6,337 nt of DNA, from assembly GCA_036277635.1 (NCBI GenBank), contig DASUMP010000143.1, forward strand, positions 1-6,337, in the 5' to 3' direction. Positions 1 to 6,280 of the stretch are shown piece after piece (within the stretch, counting starts at the first letter, position 1; every line of letters begins with the position of its first letter). The notes below the pieces were generated by a model, which made no database searches, was not told where the DNA came from, and saw only the letters and a program-made list of their open reading frames with translations. The translations under genes and the position numbers were made by a program. This stretch comes from DASUMP01 sp036277635 (GTDB lineage: Bacteria > Actinomycetota > Acidimicrobiia > IMCC26256 > PALSA-610).

Positions 1-1
1 C

Positions 2-1807
2 GAGATGCTGCACATGGGGATCCTGCCGTCGCACCAGCGGTGGGCGACCTTCCTGATGCGGCTGCGCTACGTCGTCGTCGACGAGCTGCACACGCTGCGC
101 GGGATCTTCGGCAGCCACGTCGCGCACGTGCTGCGGCGGCTGCGCCGGGTGTGCGCGCACTACGGCGCGTCACCGACGTTCTGCTTCGCGAGCGCGACCA
201 TCGGGAACGCCGGCGAGCTGGCGAGCGCGCTGTGCGGTCTGCCGGTCGAGGAGATCGGCGACGACGGCTCCCCCCGCGGTGAACGCGCGCTCGCGTGCTG
301 GCAGCGACCGTTGCTCGATCCGCACACCGGCGTGCGCGGCTCCGCGAACGTCGAGACCGGCGACCTGCTGGCCCGCTTCGTGGAGGCGGGCCACCAGACG
401 CTGGCGTTCACCCGCAGCCGGCGCGGCGCCGAGCTCGTGGCGCAGCACGCCCGCCGAGCGCTCGAAGCGCGCGCGCCGCTCGTCGCGCCGAAGGTCGCCG
501 CGTACCGGGCCGGGTACTTGCCGGAGGAGCGTCGCGCGCTCGAACGGCAGCTCTCCGACGGCACGCTGCTCGGGGTGGCGGCCACGAACGCGCTCGAGCT
601 CGGCATCGACATCGGCGGTCTCGACTCGGTGATCATGAACGGGTTCCCCGGCACGCTGGCGTCGCTCTGGCAGCAGGCCGGTCGCGCCGGGCGTACGGGA
701 GGGCGATCGGCCGCGGTGCTCGTGGTGGGCGACGATCAGCTCGACCAGTGGTACGCGCAGCACCCGACCGAGCTGACCCGCCGCGAGCCCGAGCGTGCGG
801 TCGTCAACCCGGCGAACCCGTTCGTGCTGCGCGCGCAGATCGCGTGCGCGGCCCACGAGCTGCCGCTCTCCCACGACGACGAGGCGTGGTTCGGACCCGC
901 GCTCGACGACGTCGTGCGCGATCTCGTCCACGACGACCTGCTCCGCGCGCGGGGCGGGAAGATGTACTGGGCCGGCCAGGAGCCACCGGCGCCCGGCGTG
1001 GGCCTCCGGTCGGGATCGTCGGTCGAGTTCCAGCTGATCGACCTCACCGGCGAGCGCGCGATCGGCACGGTCGACTCGGCGCGAGTCTTCTCGGCGGCGC
1101 ATCCCGGCGCCATGTACCTCCACCAGGGCCGCCAGTTCCGGGTGACCCGCCTCGACCTCCACCAACACGCGGCGTACCTCGAGCAGGCCGACGACGCCGA
1201 CGAGTACACACAGCCCCGCAGCGAGACCGACATCGAGATCGTCGCGGAAGACGAGCGCGCGCCGCAGGGCGGTGGCATCGCCCACGTCGGCACCGTGCAG
1301 GTCACGACGCGCGTGATCGCGTACCAACGCAAGCGCATCTCCACCAACGAGGTGCTCGAGACCTGCGAGCTCGATCTCCCCGATCGCACCCTCGTGACGA
1401 GGGCGTGCTGGTACACGGTGCCGGCGGAGACGCTCGCGTCCGCCGGCATCGCGCCCGCGCAGGTGCTCGGCGCGGTCCACGCGGCGGAGCACGGGCTGAT
1501 CGGGATGCTGCCGTTGTTCACGATCTGCGACCGCTGGGACGTGGGGGGCGTGTCGATGGCGCTGCACCCGCAGACCGGAGAGCCGACGATCGTCGTGTAC
1601 GACGGCTACCCGGGCGGCGCCGGCATCGCGGAGCTCGCGTTCGAGGCGCGCGACCGTCACGCGACATCGACGCTCGAGCTGATCGGCGCGTGTCCGTGCG
1701 ACGACGGCTGCCCGTCGTGCGTGCAGTCACCGAAGTGCGGCAACTGGAACGAGTACCTCGACAAGCGCGCCGCCGCCGCGCTGCTCCACGTGCTCAGCGC
1801 CGGCTGA
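2..1807 (+). CDS. DExH-box helicase with C-terminal DUF1998 cysteine cluster (5'-truncated by window edge)
   Basis: This is a superfamily 2 ATP-dependent DNA helicase of the MrfA/YprA-like group, matching the 'helicase/secretion neighbourhood' DEAH-box helicase of Actinobacteria. The reading frame is already open at base 2, so the N-terminus and Walker A lie upstream. Residues are numbered from the ATG at 5, which is probably internal, because E-M-L-H...ILP-x-H is the conserved stretch just before motif II. Visible motifs are DELH (motif II, residues 26-29), SAT (motif III, 63-65), ALELGIDIG (motif V, 196-204) and QQAGRAGR (motif VI, 223-230). A linker region leads to a DUF1998-type end: YDGYPGGAG (532-540), then cysteines 563, 565, 569, 572 and 578, ending in SPKCGN. 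In Bacillus MrfA a comparable C-terminal four-cysteine cluster binds metal, and that protein acts in mitomycin-lesion repair. A DNA-repair role here is inferred from family. The gene converges on the Tad operon with no intergenic base. Confidence 0.93.
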   Translation, partial: EMLHMGILPSHQRWATFLMRLRYVVVDELHTLRGIFGSHVAHVLRRLRRVCAHYGASPTFCFASATIGNAGELASALCGLPVEEIGDDGSPRGERALACWQRPLLDPHTGVRGSANVETGDLLARFVEAGHQTLAFTRSRRGAELVAQHARRALEARAPLVAPKVAAYRAGYLPEERRALERQLSDGTLLGVAATNALELGIDIGGLDSVIMNGFPGTLASLWQQAGRAGRTGGRSAAVLVVGDDQLDQWYAQHPTELTRREPERAVVNPANPFVLRAQIACAAHELPLSHDDEAWFGPALDDVVRDLVHDDLLRARGGKMYWAGQEPPAPGVGLRSGSSVEFQLIDLTGERAIGTVDSARVFSAAHPGAMYLHQGRQFRVTRLDLHQHAAYLEQADDADEYTQPRSETDIEIVAEDERAPQGGGIAHVGTVQVTTRVIAYQRKRISTNEVLETCELDLPDRTLVTRACWYTVPAETLASAGIAPAQVLGAVHAAEHGLIGMLPLFTICDRWDVGGVSMALHPQTGEPTIVVYDGYPGGAGIAELAFEARDRHATSTLELIGACPCDDGCPSCVQSPKCGNWNEYLDKRAAAALLHVLSAG

Positions 1808-1825
1808 TCACGGCACCGGGAGCAC
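1790..1825. terminator. Possible bidirectional hairpin over the convergent stop codons
   Basis: GTGCTC (1790-1795) pairs with GAGCAC (1820-1825), and inside it CCGG (1800-1803) pairs with CCGG (1816-1819). This leaves a one-sided 4-base bulge and a 12-base loop. The loop holds the back-to-back stop codons of the helicase and the last pilus gene (TGATCA, 1805-1810). No T-run follows on either strand, so it does not look like a classical intrinsic terminator. The short, bulged stem could be chance in such GC-rich DNA. The inverted repeat itself is visible; the terminator role is inferred only from its position between converging genes. Confidence 0.2.
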
Positions 1826-2176
1826 CACTTCGGCGCGCGCCCGGCCGCGCACGACGATCTCGAGGCCGAGCACGCGCGCGCCGTCGACCTCGACCTCGAC
1901 TTCGGCCGCGCCACCGGCGCACTCGCACGACGTGAGCCGCGCGCCGTTTGCGGCGGCGGTGGTCGTGGCCGCCGCCCGCGCCCGGTCGGCACCGGCGCCG
2001 GTGGCCAGCTCGTCGGCGGCGGCGAGCGCCGCGGCGTCGGCGGCCGTGTCGGCGCGCGCCTGCGTGACGGTGGCGACGGCGAGGCGACCGAGGCCGGCGA
2101 GGGCGAGCATCGCCGCCAGTCCCACGAGCGGCACGAGCAGCACCACCGACCCTCGTTGTTCGCGCGACGGGCTCAC
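1808..2176 (-). CDS. TadE-like protein of the helicase/secretion neighbourhood (Rv3654c-like)
   Basis: A 122-residue single-pass membrane protein and the last gene of the pilus operon. A short basic N-terminus (residues 1-8) leads to G9 and one hydrophobic helix (about 11-38). The Ala/Asp-rich segment ARADTAADAAALAAADEL (41-58) is typical of TadE/TadG-like proteins of this neighbourhood. A C-terminal part follows with C84 and C86 and alternating valines suggesting beta strands (92-120). Unlike the pilin and TadE encoded upstream, it lacks glutamate five residues after the glycine, so cleavage by prepilin peptidase is doubtful. The GTG start overlaps the TadE stop as GTGA (2176-2173), and a GAAGGGG ribosome-binding site lies 7 bases upstream (2184-2190). 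In M. tuberculosis the counterparts Rv3654c and Rv3655c were reported as secreted. A minor-pilin or envelope-anchor role is inferred. The stop at 1808-1810 abuts the helicase stop. Confidence 0.87.
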   Translation of the reverse strand: MSPSREQRGSVVLLVPLVGLAAMLALAGLGRLAVATVTQARADTAADAAALAAADELATGAGADRARAAATTTAAANGARLTSCECAGGAAEVEVEVDGARVLGLEIVVRGRARAEVVLPVP

Positions 2177-2580
2177 GGCGCGGCCCCTTCGAGGCGCATC
2201 ACGGCCTCGGCTGTGACCGTGGGGTCAGGGAGCAGCGGCCCGACGAGGGGGAGATCGGTGACCGACCGGTGCACGACGCGCACCCGCACCTCGGCGCCCA
2301 CCTCGCGGCCTCGCTGGATGTCGACCGTCGCGTCGCCGACGACGCGGCGCGCCGCCCCGGTGACGCGTTCGTCGTCGGCGCCGACGCTCGCCTCCCGCAC
2401 CGCAGCGCGCGCGGCGTGCACGACGAGCACTTGGTCGCGCGCGACGAACGCCGACTGCAGTACCAGCATCACGAGCGTCGCGATGAACGGCAGCGCCATC
2501 GCGAGCTCGACCGTGGACTGGCCGCGCTGGTCGGGACGGGCGGACCCGTCCCGACCGCGGCGGTGATCGTCGCCGGTCAT
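2173..2580 (-). CDS. tadE: TadE-family pseudopilin
   Basis: A 135-residue TadE-like minor pilin (Rv3655c-type). A hydrophilic, charged leader of 20 residues ends in R-G, followed by Q-S-T-V-E-L: the prepilin-peptidase site, with glutamate at +5 of the mature protein (G20, E25). The hydrophobic helix runs from about residue 27 to 48 and continues into the amphipathic QVLVVHAARAAVREA segment common in TadE proteins. The C-terminal half (70-135) is soluble, with predicted strands, and should lie outside the membrane. In Tad systems TadE is processed like Flp and is needed for pilus assembly. The ATG at 2580 was chosen because it forms an ATGA overlap with the stop of the pilin gene and gives a normal-length leader. 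The same frame stays open far upstream, but that stretch is an arginine/proline-rich shadow of tadC and the pilin gene. Its own stop overlaps the next GTG. Confidence 0.9.
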   Translation of the reverse strand: MTGDDHRRGRDGSARPDQRGQSTVELAMALPFIATLVMLVLQSAFVARDQVLVVHAARAAVREASVGADDERVTGAARRVVGDATVDIQRGREVGAEVRVRVVHRSVTDLPLVGPLLPDPTVTAEAVMRLEGAAP

Positions 2581-2792
2581 CCGCCGGCCAGCTCGACGAC
2601 CTTCCCGATCGTCACGTCGAACAGCTTGGCGATGGCGTGCGTCTTGCCCGCCCACGCCAGCACGAGACCCCCGAGCGTCGCCGCCACGACGAGCACCAAC
2701 GCGTACTCGGCGGTGGTCTGACCGTCTTCGTCGTGGGGCGTGAGCACGCGGTCGACCGCGCGCAGGTACACGGCAATGCACAGTGAGAGCAC
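2577..2792 (-). CDS. Flp-type prepilin / DUF4244-like small pilin
   Basis: A 71-residue precursor of the probable major pilus subunit, in the position of Rv3656c. The leader (1-24) ends in acidic D-E-D-G, followed by Q-T-T-A-E-Y: the classic Flp cleavage motif, with Glu at +5 and Tyr at +6 of the mature chain (G24, E29, Y30). Cleavage leaves a mature peptide of 47 residues: a hydrophobic helix (31-47) and an amphipathic tail (51-71) with lysines and V/I/L. The acidic residues before the glycine resemble actinobacterial DUF4244 proteins, while the tail resembles ordinary Flp pilins, so the subfamily is uncertain. The GTG start at 2792 is supported by a strong GAGGAG site five bases upstream. 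In-frame GTG codons at residues 8 and 16 would shorten the leader and lack that site. It is the only gene in the operon separated from its predecessor by a real gap (54 bases). Confidence 0.88.
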   Translation of the reverse strand: MLSLCIAVYLRAVDRVLTPHDEDGQTTAEYALVLVVAATLGGLVLAWAGKTHAIAKLFDVTIGKVVELAGG

Positions 2793-2797
2793 TGGAA

Positions 2798-2803
2798 CTC
2801 CTC
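2798..2803 (-). promoter_or_regulatory. Strong ribosome-binding site of the pilin gene
   Basis: GAGGAG on the - strand, five bases before the GTG at 2792, inside the 54-base tadC-pilin gap (2793-2846). It decides the pilin start. Four of the genes that start at 4-base overlaps have only weak GG-rich matches here; the last gene has a moderate GAAGGGG. This suggests the pilin is translated independently at a higher rate. No convincing promoter was seen in the gap. Confidence 0.65.
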
Positions 2804-2846
2804 GTCGTCGATGGACTCGCTCGGGGAAGCGCGGGCGAGCGCGACG

Positions 2847-3512
2847 TCAGCGCCCGCCGAACCCGGCGAGCACGGCCGGGGCGACGGTGAGCAGCGTGAA
2901 CGCTGGCAGCACACAGAACACGAGGGGGAAGAGCAGGCGCACCGGCACCTTGCGGGCTCGGGTCTCCGCGAGGAGGCGGAGCTCGCGCCGGTGCTCGGAC
3001 GCGAGGCGGGCGAGCGCGGGCGCGATCGGGGAACCGAGGCGCGTGCTCGTGCGCACGGTGTCGGTGAGCGACCGGATCGGTGGGTGCGTGCGGCCGATGT
3101 CGCGCAACGCGTCGTCGAACGTGCCGCCGAGCTCGTGGCGCTCGAACACGCCGTCGATCGCCGCGCCGATCGCCGGACCGCACCAGCGCCGCGCTACCCG
3201 CAACGCCAGGTACGGCGTGAGGCCGGCACCGACCGCGACGCCGACGAGATCCACCACCGGTCCGAGCTCGCCGGTGAGCCGGTCGTCACGTGCGCGCGCC
3301 GAACGACGCACCCGAATCTGCCGGAGCAGCGGGCGCAGTCGGGTCGCAGCGAGGATGCGCTCGACGCGCTCGTCTGACGGGCGATCGCGTGCAGGACCGA
3401 GCTCGCGCGCCCGGTCGCGCGTCGCGACGCGGTTCGCGAGGGCCACGACCGGGGCCGCGGCGACGCAGCCCCAGCCGACCGCCAGGGCGACCACGCCCAC
3501 GTTCGCGCTCAC
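2847..3512 (-). CDS. tadC: TadC-like inner-membrane platform protein (type II secretion F domain)
   Basis: A 221-residue membrane protein, one of the two GspF-type platform subunits of the Tad pilus (Rv3657c position). It starts with a membrane segment (about 4-26), followed by a basic cytoplasmic stretch rich in Arg and Asp (30-80). The T2SSF domain runs from about 83 to 205: a first helix LVGVAVGAGLTPYLALRVA (89-107), the GGTFDDALRDIG segment (129-140) typical of the fold, and a polar helical part with SEHRRELRLLAETRARKVP (172-190). The C-terminal membrane segment is LLFPLVFCVLPAFTLLTVAP (193-212). The LFPLVFCVLPAF signature is characteristic of TadC. The GTG at 3512 forms a GTGA overlap with the tadB stop, implying coupled translation. 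TadC should pair with TadB and bind TadA from the cytoplasmic side. The stop is followed by the only sizeable gap in the operon. Confidence 0.92.
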   Translation of the reverse strand: MSANVGVVALAVGWGCVAAAPVVALANRVATRDRARELGPARDRPSDERVERILAATRLRPLLRQIRVRRSARARDDRLTGELGPVVDLVGVAVGAGLTPYLALRVARRWCGPAIGAAIDGVFERHELGGTFDDALRDIGRTHPPIRSLTDTVRTSTRLGSPIAPALARLASEHRRELRLLAETRARKVPVRLLFPLVFCVLPAFTLLTVAPAVLAGFGGR

Positions 3513-4375
3513 GCGACCCGCCGCAGGATCCGCCGGCTCCACAACGCACCGACACCGTCGAGCGCCAACCCGGCGACGAGGCAGACCCGGCCGATGGGCG
3601 AGCCGACGAGCGCGGCCACGGCGCGCCGATCGACCAGCGCCGACCAGACCAGGTAGGCAACCGGCGCCCCCGCGACGACCGCCGCCGACAGCCGCGCCTG
3701 GGTGGCGAGCGCCCGCGCCTCGGCCAGCACCGACTGGCGGTCGCGCAGCGACGCCGCGAGCGCGTCGAGTGCATCGGCAGCGGCACCACCGACCTCCCAC
3801 GCCACGACGAGCGCCGCAGCAGCCTCGGTGACGCCCGGGGCGCGTCGCTCGCCGCGCCAGCGCTCCAACGCGTCGTCGAGCGCGCCGCCGAGGGCGCGAC
3901 GGCTGCGGATCCGTTCGAGGTCGCGGGTGAGGGGCCCGCCGCGTTCGACCGCGCTGTCGAGCGCGCCGGCCACCGAACCGCCCGCCCGCAGCTCGCTGGC
4001 GACGTGCTCGAGCAACTCGGGGACCGCGGCGGTGACCTGTCGAGCGGAACGAGCGCGCGCGACGTGCAGCCCCACCGCGGCGCCGGCGACCGCGGCGCAC
4101 GCGACCGGCACCGCGAGCGCGACGGCGACCGAACCGGCGACGAGCGCGGCGGCCCCGGCGGCGAGCACCGTGATCCGCACCGCGTCGAGGGGTGCGAGAT
4201 CGAGATCGGCGTCGCGGAGCGCGCGCCCGAGCGCGTCGGCGAGTGGCGCGGGGAGCCCGCGCGGCGTCCGACGCGGGCGGAGCGCACGCGCACGGTCGCG
4301 AGCGCCGCCCCGACGTGCCGCTCGCGCGAGCACGATGCTGACGCCGACACCCACGGTCGCGACGATCGCGGTCAT
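3509..4375 (-). CDS. tadB: TadB-like inner-membrane platform protein (type II secretion F domain)
   Basis: A 288-residue membrane protein (Rv3658c position). An N-terminal membrane helix (1-18) is followed by a basic loop (19-40) and two hydrophobic stretches (about 67-89 and 90-106). The T2SSF domain runs from about 113 to 225: AVPELLEHVASELRAGGSV (117-135), a conserved feature of TadB/GspF helices, then a GGPL turn and a long helical part. Two closing membrane helices follow (about 228-248 and 260-280), with a basic tail (RRILRRVA). The start was placed at the ATG at 4375 because it makes an ATGA overlap with the tadA stop, matching the other junctions. A GTG three codons earlier (4384) is possible but has no ribosome-binding site and would give a 13-base overlap. 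The protein should form, with TadC, the base on which TadA acts to extrude pilin. Confidence 0.92.
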   Translation of the reverse strand: MTAIVATVGVGVSIVLARAARRGGARDRARALRPRRTPRGLPAPLADALGRALRDADLDLAPLDAVRITVLAAGAAALVAGSVAVALAVPVACAAVAGAAVGLHVARARSARQVTAAVPELLEHVASELRAGGSVAGALDSAVERGGPLTRDLERIRSRRALGGALDDALERWRGERRAPGVTEAAAALVVAWEVGGAAADALDALAASLRDRQSVLAEARALATQARLSAAVVAGAPVAYLVWSALVDRRAVAALVGSPIGRVCLVAGLALDGVGALWSRRILRRVA

Positions 4376-5577
4376 CGGGTCCACGACAGTGCGAGATCGA
4401 CCGCGGGGTCACGCGCGGGACGGACCGGATCGCCGCACCGCTCGAGCTCGCCGTTCGCCCGCCGGAGCAACGGACGTGTGGTCGTCGGCGCGGTCGGATC
4501 GGCGACGACTTCGTGGACCGCGACCATTTCGCGCGCGCCGGCGCTCGAGCGCGCGACGACGATGACTGCGTCGATCGCGGCGGCGATCTGCGCCCGGACG
4601 GCGTCGAGCGGCAGTCCGACGTCGGCCATGAGCGCGAGCGTCTCCAGCCGGCGCAGCGCGCTCGGCGGGTCGCCGGCGTGGATCGTGCTGAGCGAGCCGT
4701 CGTGGCCGGTGGCGAGCGCCTGCAGCAGGTCGACGGCCTCGACGCCGCGCACCTCGCCCACGACGATGCGATCGGGTCGCATGCGCAGCGCGGCGCGCAC
4801 GAGGTCGCGCACGGACACCGCGCCGGCGCCTTCCCCGTTACCGGGTCGACCCTCGAGCCGCACGACGTGCGGGTGCGGGAGCCGCAGCTCGGCGGTCTCT
4901 TCGATCGTGACGATCCGCAGCGCGGGGTCGAGGTGCGCGGCGAGCGTGTTGACGAGGGTGGTCTTGCCTGCGCTCGTGGCTCCGGCGACGACGATGTTCC
5001 AGCGCGCCGCGACCATCGCGGCGAGCAGCGTGCCGGCCCGCTCGTCGACCCCGAACTCGGCGACGGTCGCGGGGCGCACCGCGAACCGCCGGATCGTGAC
5101 GCACGGCCCGTCGGGGGCGAGCGGCGCGAGCACGCCGTGGAGGCGGCTGCCGTCGGCGAGGCGGGCGTCGACGATCGGCGCCGACCGGTCCCAGCGGAGT
5201 CCGAGCGGCGCGATCACGCGTTGGGTGAAGCGCACGATGTCGTCGGCGCCGAGCGCGAGCACGACCGGTTCGATGCGCCCGCGCCGCTCCACGTAGGCGC
5301 GCCCGGCGCCGTTCAGCATGATCTCGGTGACGTCGGGATCGGCGAGCAACGGCTCCAACGGCCCGAGGCCCGCGACCTCCTGCACGAGCCGGTCGACCAG
5401 CTGCGCGCTGGCGCGCGCGTCGAGGAGCGGCGCCTCCTCCGACACGAGCGCGCTCAGCTGCGCGCGCAGGTGCCCGTGGTCGGTCGCCACGGCACCGGGC
5501 GCGGCGAGCAACCGCGCGTGGACCGCGCGCGCGACTCGTTCGCGGTCGGACGACCTGATCTCGACGAGCGCGGTCAC
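4372..5577 (-). CDS. tadA: TadA/CpaF-family pilus secretion ATPase
   Basis: A 401-residue cytoplasmic GspE/VirB11-type ATPase that powers pilus assembly (the helicase/secretion neighbourhood ATPase, Rv3659c position). An N-terminal helical domain (about 1-80) contains the LGPLEPLLADPDVTEIMLNG signature (71-90) that opens the CpaF core. The nucleotide-binding domain shows Walker A GATSAGKTT (199-207, K205), an Asp-box-like TIEETAEL (224-231) with Glu at 227 where Asp is common, and RMRPDRIVVGEVRG (265-278) with the Walker B glutamate E275. The His box GHDGSLSTIHAG (291-302) has H292 and H300. All catalytic landmarks are intact, so activity is expected. The GTG at 5577 overlaps the CpaE-like stop as GTGA. 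The frame stays open far upstream, but that extension is an Arg-rich shadow of the CpaE-like gene and lies outside family homology. Its stop overlaps the tadB ATG. Confidence 0.95.
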   Translation of the reverse strand: MTALVEIRSSDRERVARAVHARLLAAPGAVATDHGHLRAQLSALVSEEAPLLDARASAQLVDRLVQEVAGLGPLEPLLADPDVTEIMLNGAGRAYVERRGRIEPVVLALGADDIVRFTQRVIAPLGLRWDRSAPIVDARLADGSRLHGVLAPLAPDGPCVTIRRFAVRPATVAEFGVDERAGTLLAAMVAARWNIVVAGATSAGKTTLVNTLAAHLDPALRIVTIEETAELRLPHPHVVRLEGRPGNGEGAGAVSVRDLVRAALRMRPDRIVVGEVRGVEAVDLLQALATGHDGSLSTIHAGDPPSALRRLETLALMADVGLPLDAVRAQIAAAIDAVIVVARSSAGAREMVAVHEVVADPTAPTTTRPLLRRANGELERCGDPVRPARDPAVDLALSWTR

Positions 5578-6269
5578 GCCGCCCGACCCCGCCGGTCGCG
5601 GAGCCCGAGCCGTTCGAGTGCTCGCTCCATCGGGCGCGTCAGGCCGTCGGGCATGCGCGCCGCGAGCACGCCGGCGTCGACGACCCGCGAGATCGACGCA
5701 CGCACGGGGATCGACGCGAGCAGCGGGAGGCCGACGACGTCGGCGACCTCTTTCGCGCCGAGGGCGCGGCCGGACTCCTCGAGGAGGACCACGCCCGCGG
5801 CTCGCGCGGTGGCGGGGTGGCGCACGGCCCGCCGCAGCGCGAGGTAGCAGCCGCGTACGACGACCACCGAGGCGTCGGCGACCGCGGCGAGCGCGTCGAG
5901 CGCGTCGGCGTCGAGGTGGCCGGCGTCGGCCACCGTGGGGCGGGCGTCGTCGCGCAACGACACGCCGAGCGCGGCGCCGGCCTCGGGATCCGCAGCGCGC
6001 GGATCGCCGGCCCCTCTCGGCACGAGCGTGAGGTCGCGGTGGACGTCGAGCGCGATGCGGTCGAGGGCGTCGGCGGAGGCGCCCGCACCCGCGGCGAGCC
6101 ACTCCGCGGCACCGGTCGGCGGATCGGACGCGAGGCCGAGCAGGGCGGGTTGGTCGCCCGCGAGATCGACCAGCCGAGTGGGTTCGGCACGGGCCGACAC
6201 CAGCGCGGCGACCGCCGCGACCGTCGACGTACCGGAGCCGCCCTTCGGCGACCAGAAGCACACGAGCAT
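5574..6269 (-). CDS. cpaE: CpaE/TadZ-like P-loop protein (Rv3660c-type), atypical Walker A
   Basis: A 231-residue MinD/ParA-superfamily protein leading the Tad operon. The deviant Walker A SPKGGSGTST (7-16) keeps the first lysine (K9) but has Thr at 14 where the P-loop lysine is usual. LVDLAGDQPALLGL (33-46) fits the switch I/A' region and PTVADAGHLD (111-120) the Walker B strand. The C-terminal AKEVADVVGLPLLASIP (172-188) followed by SRVVDAG is typical of CpaE. CpaE/TadZ proteins localise pili to sites in the cell and often have atypical Walker boxes; M. tuberculosis Rv3660c has been called a septum-site-determining protein. The usual N-terminal receiver-like domain of about 100 residues is missing if the ATG at 6269 is right. 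A GGGAGG site five bases upstream supports this start, but the frame stays open to the window edge without another start codon, so a longer protein cannot be excluded. The stop overlaps the tadA GTG. Confidence 0.88.
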   Translation of the reverse strand: MLVCFWSPKGGSGTSTVAAVAALVSARAEPTRLVDLAGDQPALLGLASDPPTGAAEWLAAGAGASADALDRIALDVHRDLTLVPRGAGDPRAADPEAGAALGVSLRDDARPTVADAGHLDADALDALAAVADASVVVVRGCYLALRRAVRHPATARAAGVVLLEESGRALGAKEVADVVGLPLLASIPVRASISRVVDAGVLAARMPDGLTRPMERALERLGLRDRRGRAA

Positions 6270-6274
6270 CCCGT

Positions 6275-6280
6275 CCTCCC
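6275..6280 (-). promoter_or_regulatory. Ribosome-binding site of the CpaE-like gene
   Basis: GGGAGG on the - strand, five bases before the ATG at 6269. It is the main support for starting the protein right at the P-loop strand. The remaining upstream bases to the window edge (6281-6337) show no recognisable -10/-35 promoter and no stop codon in any - strand frame. They contain a 12-base palindrome at 6285-6296. Confidence 0.6.

Noticed and set aside
170..1660. A long open frame (496 codons) on the - strand opposite the helicase
   Set aside because: It is antisense to clearly conserved helicase motifs, and its product is low-complexity, rich in Arg, Val and Glu, with no recognisable domain. 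Long antisense frames are expected when third positions are almost all G or C.
295..1935. A 546-codon + strand frame overlapping the helicase
   Set aside because: It is a +1/+2 shadow with an extreme Arg/Ala composition and no motifs, and it runs through the convergent stop region into the neighbouring gene.
2818..2841. A 6-base inverted repeat (CGCTCG/CGAGCG) with a 12-base loop near the tadC stop, as a terminator
   Set aside because: The stem is short, the loop is long and there is no T-run. It partly overlaps nothing but GC-rich spacer, where such repeats are common by chance.
2173..3183. A TadE with about 200 extra N-terminal residues
   Set aside because: The extra part is an Arg/Pro-rich shadow of tadC and the pilin gene. 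The ATG at 2580 gives a proper prepilin-type leader and an ATGA overlap.
4376..4384. An upstream GTG start for tadB at 4384
   Set aside because: It has no ribosome-binding site and would break the regular 4-base overlap pattern that the ATG at 4375 satisfies.
3290..5296. A 668-codon + strand frame opposite tadA, tadB and tadC
   Set aside because: It is antisense to three well-recognised genes, with an Arg/Ser/Thr/Pro-rich product and no domain. It is a codon-bias artefact.
4372..6261. A TadA with a 228-residue N-terminal extension
   Set aside because: The extension is an Arg-rich out-of-frame reading of the CpaE-like gene. The GTG at 5577 gives a normal-length TadA and a standard 4-base overlap.
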